Positions 33,237 through 44,820 are shown, numbered from the stretch's first letter. The stretch: DNA of 64,000 nucleotides from Eutreptiella sp. 'Long Island Sound 2002' (GCA_964036045.1 OZ038378.1:178901754-178965753); one strand, 5' to 3'. Numbers and translations are program-made. Notes: generated by a model not told the origin, from the sequence alone.

Positions 33237-36200
33237 TCACACATCTCTCGGGGTGCTGCTATTCACTCGGACCCGCATGTGCGCGCTCAGCTCCGCCGAG
33301 TACAGTTTGCTCGCCATCGTCGGGGTGATGCGGTGGAACGACATAAACTTTTTGATGGCGGCGTGGGCCTTGCCAAACTGCCCTTGGGACAGCCCCGCCC
33401 ACGACACGTCGGTGATGGCCACGTGCGCCAGATTCCAAACGCACGACGCCGTGCGCTTGTCCCCCCCTCCGCACACCGTCTTCCGCCCGCAGTCGAGCCA
33501 CGGCTCGGCGGGAATCGCATCGAAAAGCCCCGCACTGAACATGGCACAGGCCCCTCCGAAGTGCCAGTACATTGACATGGGCTGCCGCAGCTGGGGCACA
33601 CCATTGCGCTGCCTGCACATGAACGCCATTGGACTTTCAGACAGCCAGACAACCAGGGAGATGGGGGAGATGGACAAGTTGGTCGGTGCATTGAGGCGGG
33701 GTGGTCGAACGGGGCTGAGGTTGGGATGGGGGTCCGAGGGGAGGAAGGGGGGGTGACACTCCTCCATGCTAACAAACAGCTGAAAAGCTTTTAGCACTGA
33801 ATGCGCCGAAAAACTTGTTTCAGGTTGTACAATTGGAGTCTGGATGCACCCTGCCAATCCCTGGAGCGGATGCTGATAAATCCGGGAGGTCTGTTGCTGG
33901 ACGCTGTTAATTCTTAGACAATCCTGGATAGATGTGGTTTTTCCTGGGGATTTCTGGATGGATGCTGTTAATCCTTGGATATTCCCAGACGTTTGCTGTT
34001 AATTTCTGGATGCCGCAAATTCTTGGAGGTCTTTGGATAGATGCTAACAATTCCTGGGGTCTCTGGATAGATGCTCTTCATTCTTCGAGGTTCCTGAACG
34101 GATGTTTTTTCTTCCTAGACGTCTGTGGATGGATAGTATGACATCTTGAATGTAGGATTGTGCTTCATCCTCACCTTCCACCAAACTTTGGGCTGAATTC
34201 AAAACCACCACAAGGGAATTCTGATTTTTTGCTATTTTGCGTGTGCTGCAGCCTGTTGCCTGCTGCTTGCTGCTGCTGCTTGCTGCTGCTTACTAAAGAG
34301 GGTAGCTCCATCCTACAGTCTAAACAGGGTAAAACCTTATTGGTTCACAACCTGTGAACGCTAACCCTAATTAAGTGTCGTCCTCCAGGTCCAACCGCCT
34401 GACCCCCCCCTCCTCCTGGCGCCTTGGAACCCCGGAGGAATGCTGAGTTATTGCACGTGTGCACAAGCGGCAGGCAGTACAAAGCTCAGAAAGAAAATTG
34501 GCTCGTCAGTGGCCTACAAGACCATAGGGACCCCCCCACTCCCAGCAGCCTTGCCCCCCTCCCAGTCCCCCCCCTGTCCATTGAGACCACGTAAGCACCT
34601 GGGTTGGTTTTTTTTGGGGGGGGGGGGGGCTCTATTGCCCCACTCCCCCCAAACCCATTCAGGAACGTCCGGGAGTTCACAGCATCCATTTGGGAACATC
34701 TCGGAATAAACTACAAAGATTGAGTAAGAGATTCAGCAGGGCCTGCGAGGGACAAGTGCTAGAAGTGGCGACCAGCTTTCACATTGTGTCAAAAATTGCC
34801 AAAAAAATTGCCATTTTTCAACCACTTTGGGTGCAACCTTTTGTCACCCTTTTGACCTGATTGGCACCCAACCAAGCCTTAGGGAGGAAACACGCAGTGG
34901 CTCAGCAGCACCTCATCCAGTGGACCTTATCCTCCATGAGACTGATAGGACATGGTTCCTCCGTGGTCTTGTTAGCGTCCACGGTACACGGCTTATCCAG
35001 TGTCATGCAGCATGTCAAGAGGTTCTGCTCCCGCTCCCGTTTCTTCCATCCCTTGCAGACTGCCCCTTTGTGGCCACGGGCCGGTGGATGGGCAAAGCCT
35101 GGGGAGAAGATAGAGGCAGGGACGAAGGCTTGTGTTGCAGGTTTATTGATTGAATTGCCTCAGGCACTTCCAGAGAGCAAACCAGGAAGTGGGGAAGGGA
35201 CACTGACACTGGGTGTACTACCCAATACTCCCCCCCAGCCTTTATGGAACGCCTCCCCCTCCTTCCCCACAGCACTGGCCACTGGGTGTACTATCTGGTA
35301 ACCCACCAGGTTTTATGGAATACCACCCTAAACCGCACACAGCACACACTATCCCCCAACCCCCTTTTACGCCCCCCCCCCCTCCGCCCAACACACAGAG
35401 GAGGAGGAGGGGGAGCAACAGGAGGATCGGGCAGCTTAACCAAGTTGATGCATAGCAGCCAATTTGAGAGCTAACTTGGGTTGGGAAAGACCATGAACAA
35501 TTCACTGCAACCACAATGTTGCATTGGATTCCTCCCTGAGCAATTTAAAATTAGGAGGGGGAGCACTTGTTATTGCAATGGTGTGTTTGCCGCATCCTTA
35601 ATGTCGCTTTGGGAGTCCTGGTGGTCTTAGGCGGCTTCTTTGGCAGGAAAAAATTGGTGCAGAAAATGGTGAAATGGGGGCTGTTGGGGGGGGGGGGGGA
35701 CTCGCTTTTTGGAGGAAAAGGTGGGGGGCGGGTAACAGCCTGTTTTTGCCATTTTGAAACTGTAGGTCCTGGGGGCATCTGTGAGAAGGACTAGTGACAG
35801 AGACGAGAGATCTCTCAGGTAGCTATGCTGTCTCCGGAATTCTCCACACACGGTTGGGAACAACTGGGGTCGAGGATGCAAGGGCCACAAAACAGTGTTT
35901 TCCGCCATCCTCCACTCACCCCACAACTTGACTTGAAATGGAGAGCTGGTGCATTCCTCTGTAGCATCCCCGTATTTCTTTTTATATGAGCTACTTCTCC
36001 GGCACATCAGGTGCACATGACCAACACAACACTCAGTGTCGTGACTAGTGTGTAATTTTGTTTATTGATGCTCAATACGCCAAGCCAAGCCAATCCAATG
36101 ATTGGTTCAGATTGCAGCCTCTTGCTTATGTGCCCTACCAATGTAATCATTTTTGGGCTGGGATATGCTATCCTTGCAATTTTTGTATGTCTTGATCATC

Positions 36201-39200
36201 TGTACTTTGGTGCAGTACTGCCGGATGAATTTCTTTTAATGTTCACCAAACATGCATACAATCATCTAATTGCCCAAGAAGAGGAGGGTTGCAGAAAATG
36301 TAGAGACACCACATGCAAATCAAACATACTGAACAGCGTGAAACGTGTAAATTTGTGAGTCAAACCAGATTCTGCAACATTCAAAATCAAAACAAATAAG
36401 CCGCTGTCTCAGTGCGACAAACCCGGCCAGTCAAGCAAATTACAAATGGGGGCAGAGACCCCCAGACAAAAGCAAGTGCCAAAATGGGCCAACCCTTTTG
36501 GCACTGCGGGTGCCAAAATGGGACCCCCCTGAAAAGCATTTTTAGACCATAAGGGGAGCACAAAAATTGCCTTGGCATGTCACTACCCCCTCAAAAGCAT
36601 TTTCAGATCATCAGTGTCCCATAAAAAATGGTTTTGTGAAACATTTTGAGAATATGAGGGTACCGCAGAAATAGTTTCGTGTGCCAGTGCCCCAGATGCA
36701 CTCAGATGCACTTCGAGACCATGAGGGTGACACAGAAAATGAGTTGGAGTGTCAATAGCCCCTCAAAAGCATCTTGAGACAACGAGGGTACCACAAAAAA
36801 TGGTTTGGTGTGTCACCAGCCCCTCAAAGCATTTTGACACCATAACGGTAACACAAAAGTGGCTTGTTGACAGTTCTCTTGATGAGATTGAGGGGGTGAA
36901 GGGGAGAAAGGCTGCCAAAAGAAAGGCTGCCATGGAAAAAGGTACAAGTAGCACTGCAGGCAAGAGTACCTACCAATGCAGGCCTTGCACCTAAAGATGC
37001 CCCAAGGCCAGCGGTAGTAAGACCCTTGGTTCCTTCATGGCCCATGCCCAAGCTGCAAAATCCTCTGCTGCCACCAAGAAAAGGAAGCAGGGTCAAAATT
37101 CAGGTTCCTGGGACATTTATAGTGGTATGTTGATGATTTTCGTGCTGCGGCCCGCTTTGCCATGCATTTCAAGCTAAACGCCTGTTTTTTCCGACAAGGC
37201 GCATTGGAGTGCACCATCGGTGCAAATGGTGTTCACCATTCTCCTTAGTCCCATCATTACCAACCCAGTTGAATGCCACCACTCCACTTTCCCACTCACC
37301 AGATTGCAACAAACTTCAGATCAAAAGCATAAGCAGCATCAAATTCCTTGGAACACTTGGCAATATTGCCATCATACTCAAGCAATCAAGCCCTACCAGT
37401 GAAGCTCCTTTGTCCCCCTCCTTTGCAGGGGGGGGGGGGGGATTGCGGTCTGGGGGGGTCGAATCCAATTGCGAAAAATTGCGGGAAAATTGCGATGTCG
37501 TAAGCGGCCCTCCTGAACCCTCAAGGTGCAACAATATTGTGCACAACAGGGTTTGAACCCAGGACCTTTGGAAGTAGAACCTAGTACTACTACCAACTAA
37601 GGTATGTCAGGATTTGACAACCTTGAAACATCAGAGAGTGGATGCCATAGTAAAAAAAAAAGGGGGGGGGGTGAGCGTCCTTATGGCACCCCCTGTCTTG
37701 AAGCGTCAAGTACAACATGGAGTCTCATTGTTCTGCACCAGCGTGGGGAGGCAGTCAGAAAATTGGGAAGTGAGAAAAATTGCGGGAAAATTGCGGGAAA
37801 TTGCGGGAAATTGCGAAATTGCGGGAAATTGCAAAAAATTGCGAACCTCAATCCCCCCCCCCCCTGCCTCCTTTGCCTCCCTTTGTCCAATCACCCTGAT
37901 TGCCTTGGCAGCACGTAGGTGTTGCTTCCGTAACATCTCCGCACCATGGATTTGGTGGTGCATGTGTTTAGCGATGAGAGACTTCACCTTCTGTGCTGTG
38001 TGGTACAGCAAACAAACCCAGAAATCAAGAAGGCTTGTGTAATGGAAGGCGGCATGGACCGGGCTGATGGCATTTGCATGTTTTGCTCCCTGATTCAGAA
38101 TACTGCACCATGTGTAAATGTGGTGGGTGCACACTGTAGCGGACACAGAACACCCATGTCTGACAGTGTCCAGGAAGACATGCGGGCGTCAGGTTCTGGG
38201 CTGCGGGCAGTGTTTAAACATTGGGAGGGAATACGTGGAGTGTTGCAGGCGGGGGGGCGGGGGCTGAGCGGGTATGGGGCGGGCACTTACTGCAGAGGCA
38301 CAACCTAAATATAGCGGGATCGTATGGTCCGTGGCCTTCCTCTGCAAGAATTTCAACACATTGGGCAGCACCATGTAGCTGTCGTCATCCGCCAGGAGGA
38401 GCCATTTATAAGGGCGACAACTGATGTTCGCATGGTGCAACGCAGGAATCCTGAGCATAGCGTATGGACCATCAAGCCCTTGGGAGGGGAGAACCTCTGC
38501 TCTGGAAGGGCGACAATTGGTCAGGTTTGCTGCCACCCATGGGCTCAAGTCGTGCCTGCCGTCGCAACCTTTACCATCAACTTGCCCTTGCATATGGCCC
38601 GCAACCATTCATCCAGGAGTCCAGGGTCTAGGCGTCTCGTTGGGCGATTCTGAGGCTTGGAAACCACAAAAAGTGGGGGGTTGCGGGTGGACTAGGTGCC
38701 CTCGGAATTCGGTTTTGAGCCTCGCCCAAGATACGGCCCGTTCTTGGTTTCGGGCCTGCTTGACACAAATAGCGCACATTTAGGCCATTTTTGGCCATTT
38801 TTGGGCCGTTTCTCGGACATATCATGGAGTTAGAGGGCAACAAAGAGCTCTTGGTCACGGGGCGATCGAGGCGCACGTGGAGTGTTCGAACCGTTTGCCT
38901 TCGTTTGGCCGTTTTGAGTGGGTTTCGGGGCCTTTTGGGGCCAAAAAAGGCTGTTTTGGGGCACAAAATGCGCAGTTTTGGGAGGGCACCTCCCGACTTG
39001 GCGCCCCGGCCCCGGGGCGCCACCGGTGAGTTTTTGGCTCAAAACTTGGGTTCCGCAAGGGCACACACACACACACCACCGGTAATCCCCAGCGTTGTTC
39101 CCGGTCCAGTGGGAATGAGCCTTTCCAGGATGGTTCTCAAAAGCCACTGTCGGCACACTCTTTGTCGCTTTGTTGCTGTAGAAGAAATGCTTCACGCCAT

Positions 39201-39822
39201 TTAACCACGTGTCTCGGGCATGCGCCAACTGCCGGTGCCGCTTCTCGTAGCTGATGATAACCACACAAATGTCCTCCCAAGCCACCCCTGAGCTGCGGTT
39301 GCCGGGCCGGCTCAACATATCCTCCTCCGACGGTGCAGGAGGCTTATACTGTACAGGCTCCGTGGTAAGTTCGTCAGCAGGTGCAGATTCACCCCCAGCA
39401 GGCGGGGCGGTGGCCTCACGGGGCACAGCATCCTCAACAACTGCTGGATCAGGGGCCTGAGAAATAGGGTTAGGCGGGTGAAGAATAAACAAGGGAGGCA
39501 GAGGGTGGGACATAAGATAAAGCACGGGCTGGGGGTAAAGGGTGTGGCACAATGGGAGGTATCAGGTGCGGTAAGGCATAGGGTGAGGCACAACACAAGG
39601 CAAGGCATGGTGAGGCATGGCATGGGGCAGGGGGTGAGGCACAGGGTGGGGCATGCGGTGGGGCACAGCAGGAGAAATCGGTGTGGACGCAAGGACCTGC
39701 GGCTTCTTCTGCCGGGATGCAAGCAGCGAAGGGGGAGGGGTCTGATGCGACTGACGGGAGGCATAGATGAGTGCAATGATCATCAACAGGGCCACGAATG
39801 CGGCGCCAATGCGGATGGACAT
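33237..39822 (-). CDS. GT31 (Fringe/C1GALT-like) glycosyltransferase, four exons
   Basis: Exons on the minus strand are 39822-39697, 39456-39080, 38501-38291 and 33608-33237. All junctions are GT-AG and phases agree (0, 2, 0), giving 361 residues and a TGA stop. Residues 4-22 form a signal anchor (IRIGAAFVALLMIIALIYA), so this is a type II membrane protein expected in the Golgi. A Pro/Glu-rich stem reaches about residue 105. The catalytic domain follows: ICVVIISYEKRHRQLAHARD; then KWLLLADDDSYMVL with the metal-binding DDD at 206-208; then PLYLG joined across the 4.7-kb intron to HFGGACAMFSAGLF, the family's GGAG-like block; then a Cys-rich C-terminal part with GGGDKRTASC. By family it would transfer a sugar from a nucleotide-sugar donor to a glycan or glycoprotein; donor and acceptor are unknown. 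Exons are GC-rich and introns repeat-rich. Confidence 0.8.
36480..36885. repeat. ~65-bp tandem repeat
   Basis: About six units contain CCCCTCAAAAGCATTTTGAG, ACCATGAGGGTACC and CACARAAAATGGTTTGGTGT. They are diverged to about 75-80%. The array lies within intron 3 of the GT31 gene. Confidence 0.75.
37428..37863. repeat. minisatellite AATTGCGGGA flanked by inverted G/C runs
   Basis: A G run (37428-37441) with TTTGCAGGGG at its left and a C run (37852-37863) with CCCCTGCCTCCTTTGC at its right form an imperfect inverted pair. Inside are AAAATTGCGGGAAAATTGCG-type repeats near 37473-37500 and 37774-37846, and the tRNA-like segment. The block may be a single small foldback insertion in the intron. 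Confidence 0.55.
37540..37608 (-). tRNA. tRNA-like sequence with possible CTA anticodon loop
   Basis: On the minus strand, A-box-like TTAGTTGGTAG (37590-37600) and B-box GGTTCAAACCC (37549-37559) are correctly spaced. Between them the loop position reads TTCTACT, whose middle triplet CTA would read UAG. By alignment it resembles the Cys-like copy at 14.7 kb (shared TTCCAA and CCTGGTTCAAA-type arms). The anticodon stem pairs poorly, and an alternative AGTAG/CTACT stem with a 9-nt loop exists. Most likely a tRNA-derived repeat or pseudogene. The CTA reading is noted only because of the in-frame TAG codons elsewhere. Confidence 0.3.
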
Positions 39823-40076
39823 TGCAGCGACGGCAGCCCCTTATAGGGCACAGCACGGCTCTACCCGACACCAGTGCACAGCAGTTGAAGCTGGCAGTGG
39901 CGGCAGACACCTTGAATCCATGTATCTGCAGAGTTGGAACACAAAGAGCAGGAGTCAAGCAGGAGACATAAGGCAAAAGAATGGCAGGACACCTACCCTG
40001 CCCCCCCTTCGAAAGCCCCCGCCCGCAGCGCGCGATGATCCCCCCCCCTGGGGGAGGGGGGGAGTGCAGGGTATTT

Positions 40077-40206
40077 GGTAAAACTTAGTACCGGACGATG
40101 TAACACTTAGTAAAATTTGGTAAAACTTAGTAGAAACGGGGTAAAACCTAGTAAAAAAAATTTATAAAAAATTTTTAAAAAATTTTTATATTTACTAAGT
40201 TTTACC
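40077..40206. repeat. AT-rich foldback with 14-bp inverted termini
   Basis: GGTAAAACTTAGTA (40077-40090) and TACTAAGTTTTACC (40193-40206) are perfect inverted repeats around several internal ACTTAGTAAAA and AAATTTTT motifs. A C run of about 17 follows at 40219. A relative lies at 41935-42106. The size and termini fit a tiny MITE, but no TSD is evident. Confidence 0.7.
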
Positions 40207-40569
40207 TCGGTCCACTAAGCCCCCCCCCCCCCCCCCGGCTGCCGTTTTAAACAAGGTAGTCAACACTTCAATGGTAGGTGGTACTTTTGTTTAAGGGCAC
40301 AAGGCCCTCGAGTCGATTCCCCGCCACTTGTGTTAGTGGCGCCCCACCCAGGCCAAACCATCATGCACACCAATTAGTTGGCACTCGGCCAACATAACAA
40401 AATATAATTGGGGTCGGGCAGTAGAAACAAAATCAGGCTCAAGAAAAGAGTCCTGACAGGGCCATGGCCAACATCTGTGGGAACTACTTACAAGTAGTTA
40501 CAAAAGACACACTTGAAAATCAAGTCGGCCTTGGTATCTGCATGGCGCGGTTTGCCTCGCACTGTGGGA

Positions 40570-41400
40570 TTATTGGCACATCCCAAACAGAGCCGTTTTC
40601 AACTCCCCTTGTAGCTCGGTGCAAAATGCTTGGTCATTTCTCAATTGACCATTAGCATTTTGGGGATATTGAGGAGGCACCGCATACCACTTGCGACAGA
40701 TCCACACACCACGACGGGTGTTAACAGCAGAAACAGCAACAACAGTAGGCACACCAGGACGGGTGTCAACAGTAGCAGCAGCAGCAGCAACAGAAGCAAT
40801 AGCAACAGCAGCAAGGTTGGCCGTCCAAAATTGGTGCAACCCAACACAAATCTCTGATTGACACAAGATGGACACATGCAAGGCACAATGAAGAACCTTA
40901 CATTCGTGGCACGCCATGTGTGGTGTGCCATCACAAGAAAAGCATGTGTCAACGGGGTCCAAAGATTTGGGTTCGGGGTACATCCAAGCCACCTCCCAAT
41001 GTACCGCTGGGGTCCTTGGGGTGGAGGCCGACTTTGAACGACTGAAGTACAGAGTAGCTTTAGCCATTTCACGCAACAACCACAATTGATCTTGTGGCAC
41101 TTGCAATATGCCCTTGGCAACGCGCCGAGACAAGGCACAATGCAACGTCAAGAGACATGCCGGATGGCAATCGACACCATCAATCTGCTGCATGAAGGTG
41201 GAATGTAGGGGTGCAATTGCAAATGCAAGGGCACCGAAAGCATCCAAAATCTTTGACCACTTCTTCCGCTGTTGTGGTTCAACGCCTTCTAGCTCGGCAA
41301 TCAAATCCACAACAGCCAACTCCTCCTGGTTTGCCCCAACAATGTGTGGCCAGTCGCACACTGGGTCAAACTTAAGGCAAAGGTATTTGTACAAGTGGGC
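40570..41400 (-). CDS. Cys-rich ORF, possibly transposase-derived
   Basis: A minus frame ends in TAA at 40570 and extends upstream into a tandem repeat. The coding-like part starts near 41400, because the first ~30 residues of the full 305-aa frame are encoded by repeat units. It has a helical middle and then CFSCDGTPHMACHECKVLHC followed by CVGLHQFW, a CX2C-CX2C-C-H pattern like the C-terminal zinc ribbon of piggyBac-type transposases. The DDE core is not seen. A low-complexity Ala/Val segment (AAVAIASVAAAAATV) from CAG/CAA repeats follows. It is probably a truncated mobile-element gene, cut at its 5' end by the tandem array. Confidence 0.4.
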   Translation of the reverse strand, partial: AHLYKYLCLKFDPVCDWPHIVGANQEELAVVDLIAELEGVEPQQRKKWSKILDAFGALAFAIAPLHSTFMQQIDGVDCHPACLLTLHCALSRRVAKGILQVPQDQLWLLREMAKATLYFSRSKSASTPRTPAVHWEVAWMYPEPKSLDPVDTCFSCDGTPHMACHECKVLHCALHVSILCQSEICVGLHQFWTANLAAVAIASVAAAAATVDTRPGVPTVVAVSAVNTRRGVWICRKWYAVPPQYPQNANGQLRNDQAFCTELQGELKTALFGMCQ

Positions 41401-41932
41401 CGGGTGGCTACATAACCCCTGCCGCCTGGGGGGTCCCCAACGCTTCACAGCGGGGGGCAGAATCAAAAGTGGCCCACAAGTGGGCAAGGTGGCTACATAA
41501 CCCCTACCGCCTGGGCGGTCCCCACCGCTTCAGAGCGGGGGGCAGAATCAGAAGTGGCCCACAAGTGGGCCAGGTGGCTAAATAACCCCTGCCACCCGGG
41601 GGGGGTCCGCAACGCTTCAGAGCGGGGGGCAAAATCAGAAGTGGCCCACACGTGGGCTCGGTGGCTACATAACCCCTGCCGCCGGGGGGGGTCCCCACCG
41701 CTTCAGAGCGGGGGGCAGAATCAGAAGTGGCCCACAAGTGGGCAAGGTGGCTACATAACCCCTGCCGCCTGGGGAGTCCCCAACGCGGGAGGCAGAATCA
41801 GCAGTGGTAGCAGTCAGAAGTGGAAAATCTTATTTCTTGGGGGCCACGCAACAAAGCGTGGATTTCAGAGTGGGGGGACAATATCAGAAATAGCCCACAA
41901 GTGGGCCCAGTGGCAGTCAGAAGTGGGAAAAC
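41395..41932. repeat. ~88-bp tandem array of the GGCTACATAACCCCTGCC family
   Basis: Five good units and a sixth partial unit contain GGTGGCTACATAACCCCTGC, GGGGGGTCCCCAACGCTTCA and AATCAGAAGTGGCCCACAAG. The units are about 85-90% alike, the most uniform array of this family in the window. It abuts the 5' end of the Cys-rich ORF at 40570-41400. Confidence 0.9.
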
Positions 41933-41934
41933 TT

Positions 41935-42108
41935 ATTTTTCTACTAAGTAATTTACTTAGTAAAATTTTTTTTTCTACTTAGTAGTTTACTTAGTAAAAA
42001 ACCCACCCCCAGAGGAAAAACTTAGTAAATAAATATTTTTCTACTAAGTTTTGAAACCTGGTAAAAAAAATTTTGCAAAAAAAATTTTTTCCTAAGTTTT
42101 ACCACGGA
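41935..42108. repeat. AT-rich ACTTAGTAAAA repeat, second copy
   Basis: Many ACTTAGTAAAA and TACTAAGTTTT units in both orientations, ending CCTAAGTTTTACCACGGACC. This resembles the right end of the copy at 40077-40206 (TACTAAGTTTTACCTCGGTC). The phrase GGGAGTGCA-GGGTATTT flanks both copies. The two bracket the 40.6-41.9-kb ORF and array. Confidence 0.65.
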
Positions 42109-42119
42109 CCCGGGAGTGC

Positions 42120-44470
42120 AAGGGTATTTCAAAGCAAACGGTGGTACCCTCCACTGATGCAAGCAAACAGAGCACAGGTGAAGCGACTTTTGCATTGATG
42201 CTCTGCCAATGTGATTCATGTAACACGAATGCTATTGGGGGTCCAAAGGATCGGCAAAGGACTTCTAGGTATGAGAATAGCACACTCTGTACCGTTGCAT
42301 ATGTTCAGTTTGCATAACAGGCACAGGGTGTGTGGTACCGGCTGATGAGGAGGAGGCGATTGAGCATGGGGCTGGTTTGGCAACCGGTTTAGGGCCCGGT
42401 TGCGCAACCTGACAAGCCTGTTTGGGGGCTGGCTTTGCTCTTGCCTTGGTGCAGGCACCAACTTCTTTGGGGCGGCGAAATCCTTAGGGATCCACCACAG
42501 TGCGCTGTGTGGGCTGTGCTGGCGTTTGGGGTTGCTCAAGGCTTGAGGCTGTGGCGATTGCATCACCCAAGTCTCCAGAGTCGCGGGCATTACCCCTATC
42601 GCTCCGCAGTTGAGCTTGGAGAGACAATATCACAGAATACACACAGGTGACTGGTTTGAAGGAATGGGAAAGCAATGCAAGAACGTGTGTGTGACAGATG
42701 GGGACCCGCCGCAATAGATAGTGAAGTGACCCCTCCGCCCCCAGGGGCAAAGGGCACCTGCAGCGTGGCAAATAGACCGGGCATACACGAAGGGACTGCA
42801 GATGTAGCAGCATTGAGAATACAACAAGCTGTGCTGTTGTGCTGTTCCACTGATTAGTACTTCTGTTGTATTGAAGATTGCAGTCCACAATGTCCTTGCT
42901 GTCGAACAGACAGGCTGTCATTGTTAAACAAGAGAGCGGAAGGCTGGTTTGCTGCTGTGTAGTGCAACTGGCATCTTGCACTTTACCTTGCCTGTGACCT
43001 GTATTTGTTGCTCAAAATTCATCTGTGTTCATGGGGAAATGGGGTTGGGGAGGAAATGCACGGTTCTGTGGGTGAGAGTGGAATGCCAGCCCTGCTGCTC
43101 ACCCTTGCGGCACAATAACCCCATGCTGTCCATTCTCTTGCGCAGGCAGGCTCCATGTGCAGTGGTTCCATGAACTTGAAGTTCAGAGCTCTCCACAGCG
43201 TGTAATATGCGAAGTGGAATGCAGGCTACGCTTCCTAATTACCAGCTGTTGCGGACTGAATTTCCAAGCATTATGCTCTTGCTGTTAGCCGCTATGGACT
43301 CTAGCACTCAAGCAAGCCACTACAGGCCTGGGTCAACGTGGTGTTTAAAATACCTGCCCTTACTACCCTCTATGGAGATAGCTGGATGTTCCGCCAAGTT
43401 TGTGCTTGGGCTCAGGGTCCATGAAACCGACTGCCCAAGTGCAGAGCTATGGGGGGCTAGGTCAGGGGACAGGCGTCTGGTTCTCCAACTAAACTTGATG
43501 CACATTGCACTGCAGTGAACTGCTTTTGTCAAGCATGTTCCCTGCCCCTATCCTGCCCATCACCCTGGCACTGGTCCTAACCTGAACGCGGGAGAGCAAG
43601 AGGTGTGGGGGTCGCGAGGCTCAGCAATTACTACATCTATGCTGCAGAAGAGGGCCGCACGCACCATCCCTCCGCAGATGTGTACACGTATCTGCAGTGC
43701 TCTCGGATATGCAGGTTGTTGGGAACTCGGGCTCCATCAAGCCTGCTTGGTGGCCATGTGATCCAAGCAGTGCCCAATGATTCAGCAGTCGAAATGGAAA
43801 CCTACATTGTGTCCCCATGATATCGAGTTCTGACTTCATGCTTAAATCCACTGACTTCATGCCTGACTGGATATCCATCTTTTCTGTATTTCAAACCCCC
43901 ACCAATCTCCTTTGAATGGTTCTTGCCACTCATGGCAGCATCCACGAATCTTGTTGAGTGGGTTGGCAAAAAAATGATACTTACAGGGGATAACGCCAAC
44001 TTGACTGTGATTCAATGGCCCCCTGAACCTTTAGTCAGAAATGCAATCTATCGTGAGTGGTCCCAGAAACCTTTTGCAGCATACAATCAAGGATCCATGT
44101 TTGACAGGCAAGGACTTGCGACAAGAAACTGCGAAACAGCGCTCTTCAATATGCACGTCCACATGCATTGGAAAATGGTTTTTCTTCGAGCCTTGAGATC
44201 ATGTTCCGCAGACGGATGTCATCATAGATGCTCTTGCGCATTTTCCGGATATGGAGAATGCAATGTTGTCATATCTGTTCACCAGGAGGTTTTCAAACTG
44301 AAATGCTCACTGGAGTAGAGTGCGTGCAGTCCCTGATCACATGTGCACACAATCGCTACCCGAAGAGGCAGAATTTGCACATGCTCTGATGCCTACTTGG
44401 AAGTTTGCGAAGTAAACCCCCCCCACCTTTAGCCCTCCCGGGGGATATAGTATTCTTGATGAATGCCCGA
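42120..44470. other. no gene established
   Basis: A minus frame near 42310-42620 is Lys/Pro/Ala-rich (ACTKARAKPAPKQACQVAQP) but has no ATG or splice support. Plus frames at 43.2-43.5 and 43.9-44.3 kb are of ordinary composition without motifs. They may be exons of something, but I cannot build a model. Confidence 0.3.
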
Positions 44471-44477
44471 GCCAAAG

Positions 44478-44820
44478 GGGGGGTTATAGGTGGGGGGGGG
44501 GGGGGTTATAGGTCAGCCCTTTGTGCAATTTTGCTTTAGGCGCTTTGCGCCATCTGTTGTTTGTTCTGTGTTTTCAGTTTCTATTTATTTTCCCCTCATG
44601 GATATTGATTTAGATATGCCCCATGCCGTGCCTGATGACAGTGATGACGACGAGGGTGATGACCCTTTTGATGGGCTTCACGATCTCTGTCTCTTTGCAC
44701 AGCTCTGTCTTTGAAGTTGGGTGAGAAGGGGGGGCTATAGGTCCCCAGATGACTGAAAACAACGGATGGGGGGGTTATAGGTGGGGGGGGGGGGTTACAG
44801 GTGGGGGGGGGGGGGGTTAA
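44478..44820. repeat. poly(G)-TTATAGG repeats
   Basis: Five or six copies of GGGGGGGTTATAGG with G runs of 7-16 are spread around a small acidic frame (44598-44714, DSDDDEGDDPFDG). They stop just before the left terminal repeat of the DIRS-like element. The strand has G-quadruplex potential. Confidence 0.75.

Larger units (their letters stand above)
33609..38290 (-). other. intron 3 of the GT31 gene (4682 nt), repeat-filled
   Basis: Donor A|GTAAGTGCCC at 38290 and acceptor GTGCAGGCAG| at 33609. The intron carries a degenerate tandem repeat at 33880-34140 (CTGGATRGATGCTSTTMATT), the second copy of the ~95-bp dispersed repeat (34443-34535), poly(C)/poly(G) runs at 34618-34630, 35687-35699 and 37428-37441, a ~65-bp tandem repeat (36480-36880) and AATTGCGGG minisatellites. 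Nothing inside looks like an exon that would be skipped. A minus frame at 37706-38146 is protein-like but has no motif. Confidence 0.6.

Noticed and set aside
33237-33857. 206-codon single ORF ending the GT31 region taken as its own gene
   Set aside because: Its first 83 codons are low in complexity and precede a clear acceptor at 33609; the rest completes the GT31 domain from 38.3 kb in phase.
38830-39552. 240-codon ORF taken as a complete gene
   Set aside because: Its start lies in a pyrimidine-rich intron and its end runs through a GT repeat; only 39456-39080 matches the glycosyltransferase.
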